Assembly: GCA_023458875.1 (NCBI GenBank)
Contig: JAEWXO010000035.1
Location: 1-64,000, forward strand
Source of the DNA: Bacillota bacterium
GTDB taxonomy: Bacteria > Bacillota > Clostridia > Oscillospirales > Ruminococcaceae
Length of the DNA stretch: 64,000 nucleotides
Direction: 5' to 3'
This document shows positions 60,672 through 64,000 of the stretch, piece by piece. The translations under genes and the position numbers were made by a program. Every line of letters begins with the position of its first letter. Within the stretch, counting starts at the first letter, position 1. The notes under the pieces were generated by a model. That model saw nothing but the letters and a program-made list of their open reading frames with translations. It searched no databases and had not been told where the DNA came from.

Positions 60672-61637
60672 ATGCTCACAACATCAGATTTTGCAAAAAA
60701 ACAATTAGCTGTTGTATTTTGCAATGAAGGTGAAAAAATGGCTCTTAACAACAGTAATTTTGTTGTTAAGAACTCTGATGGTAAGATTAAGTTTCAATGC
60801 TCATGTTATAGGATTTTCCTAATATATGTTATAGGACATTGTAGCATAACAACACCATTAATGCAGGCTTCTAAAAAGTTTGGCTTCTATTTTGCCTTAA
60901 TGTCTCCCGGTTTCAGATTATATAATGTTATAGGCGCTGAAAAAAATGGAAACACAATGCTTCATAGAAAGCAATATAATTATTCATCGCTTGATATAGC
61001 TATTCATATTACACAGAATAAAATTTTGAATCAACTATCTGAATTAAAGAATATTCGCAATAAAAGCGATTATACAAAAGATGGAATATGCAAAATAGAG
61101 TCATATTATAATAGTTTATTGCAAGCTAAAACACTTAATGAAATTATGGCATATGAAGGCTTATCATCTAAAATATATTTCAAATGCCACTTTAATAATG
61201 TACCATGGAAAGGCAGGCAGCCGAGATTAAAAAGGGATTATATAAATTCTGCCCTTGACGTTGGATATACAATACTATTTTCATTTATTGATGCTATTCT
61301 AAGCAGTTATGGCTTTGATACATTCGCTGGAGTAATGCATACAGAATTTTATATGAGGAAATCACTTGTCTGCGATATTGTTGAACCATTCAGAACAATT
61401 ATCGACCACGAGTTAAAAAAAGCAATTAATCTTAAGCAAATTAAAGAAGATGATTTTATTTTTATGAATAATCAGTATAAGCTGAAGTTTGAAGAATCGC
61501 CAAAATATTCCAGAATATTTATATCTGCATTACTTGAAAGAAGAAATGAAATTTTTCTGTATATTCAGTCATATTACAGAGCTTTTATGAAAGAACTGCC
61601 AATATCAGAATATCCGATATATCAAAAAGGAGAATGA
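60672..61637 (+). CDS. cas1: CRISPR integrase Cas1
   Basis: The 321-residue protein has the Cas1 layout: a beta-rich N-terminal domain and a helical C-terminal catalytic domain. The Glu of MAYEGLSSKIYF, the His of GVMHTEFYM and the acidic residue in CDIVEPFRTIIDHEL are the likely metal ligands. It integrates new spacers with Cas2. AAAAGGAG lies just before the ATG. The cas2 gene begins immediately after its stop. Confidence 0.95.
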   Translation: MLTTSDFAKKQLAVVFCNEGEKMALNNSNFVVKNSDGKIKFQCSCYRIFLIYVIGHCSITTPLMQASKKFGFYFALMSPGFRLYNVIGAEKNGNTMLHRKQYNYSSLDIAIHITQNKILNQLSELKNIRNKSDYTKDGICKIESYYNSLLQAKTLNEIMAYEGLSSKIYFKCHFNNVPWKGRQPRLKRDYINSALDVGYTILFSFIDAILSSYGFDTFAGVMHTEFYMRKSLVCDIVEPFRTIIDHELKKAINLKQIKEDDFIFMNNQYKLKFEESPKYSRIFISALLERRNEIFLYIQSYYRAFMKELPISEYPIYQKGE

Positions 61638-61913
61638 ATGATAATAATCAGTTACGATATTTCAAACAACAAAAAAAGAGCAAAATTCAATAAGTATATA
61701 AAACAATATGGGCATATGCTTCAATATTCCGTATACGAAATTGATAATAGCGAACGCATTTTGAATAATATAATCTCTGACATCAAAAATAAATTCACAA
61801 AAATGTTCGATGATGAAGACAGTATTTATATTTTCAATTTAAGCAAAAATTGCAATGTGGAGAAATTTGGCTATGCTAGACATGAAGATGAGGATTTATT
61901 TATTATTACTTGA
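61638..61913 (+). CDS. cas2: CRISPR-associated protein Cas2
   Basis: The 91-residue ferredoxin-fold protein has the N-terminal IIISYDISNNKKRAKFNKY with the conserved Asp and the middle block HMLQYSVYEI. It dimerises and scaffolds two Cas1 dimers during spacer integration. It starts directly at the cas1 stop. Its stop codon overlaps the -35 box of the array leader promoter. Confidence 0.95.
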   Translation: MIIISYDISNNKKRAKFNKYIKQYGHMLQYSVYEIDNSERILNNIISDIKNKFTKMFDDEDSIYIFNLSKNCNVEKFGYARHEDEDLFIIT

Positions 61914-62085
61914 TTACCATTTGAAAATATAGTATAATTATATTGCACTATTAAGTAAATGCAAACCTTAGACTTAATAACGTTAAATTTTTTGCAGGAG
62001 CTGATAAATGTGTTTTTTCTTGTTTATATTAAACAAATAAGTACATGTTTTTACGTATGTTATGAAAGAATATAACAACGTTAGG
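61910..62085 (+). promoter_or_regulatory. CRISPR leader with promoter
   Basis: TTGATT (61910-61915), 17 bases, and TATAAT (61933-61938) make a good promoter for the array. The following A/T-rich leader of about 150 bases has two similar elements, TAATAACGTTA near 61977 and ATAACAACGTTA near 62071, which may be integration or structure signals. The array begins at 62086. Confidence 0.75.
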
Positions 62086-64000
62086 GTTTAACAGTTCCTT
62101 ATAATTTCTACTATTGTAGATCTTAAATGATGATACTGGCACCATCATGTTTAACAGTTCCTTATAATTTCTACTATTGTAGATAAGCAACGCTTTCTTT
62201 ATTGCCTGATTAGTTTAACAGTTCCTTATAATTTCTACTATTGTAGATTCACTTAGCAATTTCCTCGCTTCCTTTGTTTAACAGTTCCTTATAATTTCTA
62301 CTATTGTAGATGTTTGCTCTTTTTCTTGCTTCACTTAGGTTTAACAGTTCCTTATAATTTCTACTATTGTAGATCCGTTTGTATTTTTCATAGTATATCC
62401 TGTTTAACAGTTCCTTATAATTTCTACTATTGTAGATCTCCTTTCGTTTTAAAGCCACTCACAAGTTTAACAGTTCCTTATAATTTCTACTATTGTAGAT
62501 AAAACAAGGTAACATCTTTGAAATAATGGTTTAACAGTTCCTTATAATTTCTACTATTGTAGATTGCATAAAAACCTGACTCCAGTATTGATGTTTAACA
62601 GTTCCTTATAATTTCTACTATTGTAGATATGATACGATTAGGATCACGTCCAAAGTTTAACAGTTCCTTATAATTTCTACTATTGTAGATATATACTTGA
62701 TTATTGTACTGCAACGTGTTTAACAGTTCCTTATAATTTCTACTATTGTAGATAATGACGGTGATACTGTATGTATTATAGGTTTAACAGTTCCTTATAA
62801 TTTCTACTATTGTAGATAAAAAATTCAATGACATGGTTCGCTCTGTTTAACAGTTCCTTATAATTTCTACTATTGTAGATAAAAGCATTTTATAAATCCG
62901 CTCGATGGTTTAACAGTTCCTTATAATTTCTACTATTGTAGATACAGTTCACACAATTCGTTCAAAAATGTTTAACAGTTCCTTATAATTTCTACTATTG
63001 TAGATCCTTCCCTGAGATTGTCCTGTTATATGTTTAACAGTTCCTTATAATTTCTACTATTGTAGATCTGATAGTCTCGGGTGTAAATGTAAAGGTTTAA
63101 CAGTTCCTTATAATTTCTACTATTGTAGATCAGGATGCATTTGATGTCTTTATTGCTGTTTAACAGTTCCTTATAATTTCTACTATTGTAGATGGAGCGG
63201 AAATTATCTGAGATAACCGGTGTTTAACAGTTCCTTATAATTTCTACTATTGTAGATCAGAAACGAGAAACTCCCCTTCTATCTCGTTTAACAGTTCCTT
63301 ATAATTTCTACTATTGTAGATTAATCAATGTATTCTCGCTAGTTGTCAGGTTTAACAGTTCCTTATAATTTCTACTATTGTAGATAACGATACACTACTT
63401 TGCAGCGGCTGTATGTTTAACAGTTCCTTATAATTTCTACTATTGTAGATATGCTGTGAACGATTTCCCGCACTCACGTTTAACAGTTCCTTATAATTTC
63501 TACTATTGTAGATTATAAAGCTGACTCTGTATATGGAGGTTTAACAGTTCCTTATAATTTCTACTATTGTAGATAGATTATCCAAATCGCTGTAAGCTTG
63601 TTGTTTAACAGTTCCTTATAATTTCTACTATTGTAGATTGCATTGGAAGATGCAGAGAATATGGAGTTTAACAGTTCCTTATAATTTCTACTATTGTAGA
63701 TATAGTGATTAAACCAAAATATCATCAGGTTTAACAGTTCCTTATAATTTCTACTATTGTAGATAACAATGGTGAAGTATTAATTAAGTTGTTTAACAGT
63801 TCCTTATAATTTCTACTATTGTAGATAATAAAACAGCATTCATCGTTGTATATTGTTTAACAGTTCCTTATAATTTCTACTATTGTAGATTTTCAAAGTT
63901 CAATGTTCTCTCGTTTGTTTAACAGTTCCTTATAATTTCTACTATTGTAGATTCAAGGATTTTAATTTGTCGGTTAATTTGTTTAACAGTTCCTTATAAT
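62086..64000 (+). CRISPR. Type V-A CRISPR array, 30 complete repeats plus a partial one
   Basis: The repeat is 36 bases, begins GTTTAACAGTTCC and ends with AATTTCTACTATTGTAGAT, the classic Cas12a crRNA handle. This gives transcription in the plus direction with the spacer following the handle. I count 30 complete repeats, all identical as far as I can see, and 20 bases of a 31st cut at the window edge. The 30 spacers are 25-29 bases, mostly 27-28. Repeats begin at 62086, 62149, 62213 and so on to 63981. The leader-proximal end is next to cas2. The lack of repeat decay and the large size suggest an actively maintained array that extends past the window. Confidence 0.98.

Noticed and set aside
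62249..62502. Frames inside the CRISPR array encoding repeated peptides (IYNSRNYKELLN and LTVPYNFYYCR)
   Set aside because: They are translations of the repeat itself and have no ribosome site or independent support.
62122..63980. Self-targeting spacers matching genes in this window
   Set aside because: I compared several spacers by eye and found no match; a complete comparison would need a computed search.

Overview
The window looks like a chromosomal segment of an anaerobic, AT-rich, low-GC Gram-positive bacterium close to Ruminococcus (Clostridia). The evidence is a secreted protein with a type I dockerin, a monomeric [FeFe] hydrogenase-like protein, rubrerythrin, a PyrR-controlled pyrimidine operon, strong GGAGG ribosome sites, frequent TTG starts and many consensus TTGACA-17-TATAAT promoters. 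The genus assignment is inference; no rRNA or tRNA gene was recognised.

Layout. 1-3.2 kb: a minus-strand transposon (DUF6431 zinc-ribbon protein, DDE integrase, AAA+ ATPase, small Cys-containing protein). 3.6-17 kb: mixed genes, namely an AIM24-family protein, a secreted two-module protein, a membrane protein paired with a B12-binding/radical SAM enzyme, a LacI regulator, a C_GCAxxG protein, the hydrogenase, rubrerythrin-enolase, a sialate O-acetylesterase-like enzyme and an orphan DNA methyltransferase. 17-20 kb: argS and a PflA-like radical SAM protein. 20-30.5 kb: a pyrimidine operon with a PyrR attenuator (pyrR-pyrC-pyrF-carA-carB-pyrK-pyrD) that runs on into ruvX and a dockerin protein; pyrB and pyrE are not here. 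30.6-43.7 kb: housekeeping genes recD2, comF, an mreB/mbl homologue, two unusual G3E (CobW-type) metal GTPases, a DUF1015 protein, valS, folC, rplM and rpsI.

43.8-64 kb: a defence island beginning directly after the rpsI terminator. It holds an IS3-type and an IS5-type element (both with -1 frameshift sites), a PD-(D/E)XK nuclease fused to a DUF2075 helicase, a complete Zorya type I-like operon (zorA-zorB-zorC-zorD) with its own promoter and terminator, and a complete type V-A CRISPR system (cas12a-cas4-cas1-cas2, leader, and an array of 30 complete repeats plus a partial 31st cut by the window edge). The expected logic is that Zorya acts as a membrane-anchored, ion-driven anti-phage machine with a DNA-processing effector, while Cas12a gives sequence-specific adaptive immunity with its own spacer acquisition genes.

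A family of short dispersed elements ending in GTTACTATTCAGC/GCTGAATAGTAAC occurs four times (near 4.9, 10.4, 18.9 and 49.2 kb) and looks like a MITE family. The items most worth a second look are the Zorya/Cas12a island with its nuclease-helicase neighbour, the paired domain-fused CobW GTPases, and the MITE family.
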